The translations under genes and the position numbers were made by a program. Under the pieces are notes generated by a model that did no database searches, was not told the origin of the DNA, and saw only the letters and a program-made list of their open reading frames with translations. A DNA stretch of 64,000 nucleotides from Aeromonas jandaei. GTDB taxonomy: Bacteria > Pseudomonadota > Gammaproteobacteria > Enterobacterales > Aeromonadaceae. Position 1 is the stretch's first letter. Every line of letters starts with the position of its first letter. Below are positions 63,503-64,000 of this stretch, piece after piece. Where the stretch lies: assembly GCF_037890695.1 (NCBI RefSeq), contig NZ_CP149571.1:69501-133500 (forward strand), written 5' to 3'.

Positions 63503-64000
63503 TCACGCCTGCAACAGAGCCGCCAGCACCAGCAACCCTGCGATAGCCGGCACCGGCAGCTTCACCACCCGCAGCAGATACAAGCCGATGGCGGCCAGCG
63601 CCAGATCTCTGGGCGCCAGCACGGCGCTCTGCCACACCGGCTGATAGAGCGCTGCCAGCAAGAGACCCACCACGGCGGCATTGATGCCAGCGACGGCCCC
63701 CGCCAGACGGGGTCGCGCCAGCCACTGCTGCCAGCAAGGGCCCACCGCCCAGAGCAGCAGAAAGCCGGGCGCAAAGAGCGCCAGCGTCGCCGCCAAGGCC
63801 CCGAGCAGCGGCGTCCCGGGCAACAGCTGGGCGCCAAGGTAGGTGGCAAGGGTAAACATGGGGCCCGGCACCAGCTGGGCCAGACTGTAGCCGGTCAGGA
63901 ACTGCTGCTCGCTGAGGGTGTGACCCACGCTCTCGGCCAGCAGCGGCAGCACCACGTGGCCACCACCAAAGACCAGAGCTCCGGCGCGATAGAAGTCGGC
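63503..64000 (-). CDS. ChrA-family transporter, C-terminal part (partial)
   Basis: The gene runs off the right edge; 165 codons are present. FYRAGALVFGGGHVVLPLL followed by TGYSLAQLVPGPMFTLATYLG is the signature of the C-terminal CHR domain of chromate transporters, and four or five further helices follow. ChrA proteins export chromate with proton or sulfate coupling, although many relatives have unknown substrates. Whether this is a long two-domain or a short form cannot be seen from the part in the window. Confidence 0.8.
   Translation of the reverse strand, partial: ADFYRAGALVFGGGHVVLPLLAESVGHTLSEQQFLTGYSLAQLVPGPMFTLATYLGAQLLPGTPLLGALAATLALFAPGFLLLWAVGPCWQQWLARPRLAGAVAGINAAVVGLLLAALYQPVWQSAVLAPRDLALAAIGLYLLRVVKLPVPAIAGLLVLAALLQA

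Overview
The window is chromosomal DNA of a gammaproteobacterium, most probably an Aeromonas species. Core proteins (Hcp, GalE, Mpl, Hpt, YadGH, DksA, Ppa, GapA, CysDNC, GlgB) read as close relatives of the E. coli and Vibrio proteins. The base composition is GC-rich apart from one segment. A HapR/LitR-type regulator sits next to hpt, as in Vibrionaceae-like genomes. Several clusters keep enterobacterial order: thpR-sfsA-dksA-gluQ-pcnB-folK-panB-panC with divergent hrpB and mrcB, gapA-yeaD, mdtJ-mdtI, and qmcA-nfeD. No rRNA or tRNA gene, CRISPR array, prophage or complete insertion sequence was seen.

Layout. 1-4.2 kb: tail of a Dps-like gene, hcp-hcr under a perfect FNR box, and galE. 4.2-10.4 kb: lpxT (minus), mpl-ubiX, litR (minus), hpt, yadG-yadH. 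10.4-13.8 kb: an operon of yjiM-yjiL (double-cubane/2-hydroxyacyl-CoA dehydratase type), a DUF3343 protein, a MauE/DoxX-like membrane protein and a frameshifted rhodanese lipoprotein. 13.8-23.1 kb (minus): tcyP, an ABM monooxygenase, panC-panB-folK-pcnB, four tandem 88-bp repeats, gluQ, dksA, a frameshifted sfsA, thpR. 23.2-32.9 kb: hrpB, mrcB, gloA2, mdtJI with a divergent LysR gene, an HD-GYP response regulator, ppa. 33-38.5 kb: two unknown periplasmic proteins, then ytfJ and a zrg-type zinc operon behind a Zur-like box. 38.6-41.4 kb: a TIGR03899-like protein and an Aer-like PAS chemoreceptor with sigma-54 and FNR signals.

41.8-43.9 kb is the most unusual part: an AT-rich foreign cassette between REP-like palindromes. 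It encodes a small SLATT-type membrane protein overlapping a reverse transcriptase. Directly upstream lies a 126-nt structured element closed by a perfect 10-bp GC-rich inverted repeat and holding four hairpins, one with a cUUCGg loop. It looks like an anti-phage RT system with its own template ncRNA, but the RT lacks canonical retron signatures.

44.1-64 kb: cysG-cysD-cysN-cysC (sulfate activation and siroheme), qmcA-nfeD, a large chemoreceptor, nadA, gapA-yeaD, malQ-glgB-glgX (glycogen/maltodextrin), msrB, and the end of a chrA-like transporter. Three copies of a ~55-62-bp interspersed element and two clusters of GAGGG-type palindromes lie between genes.
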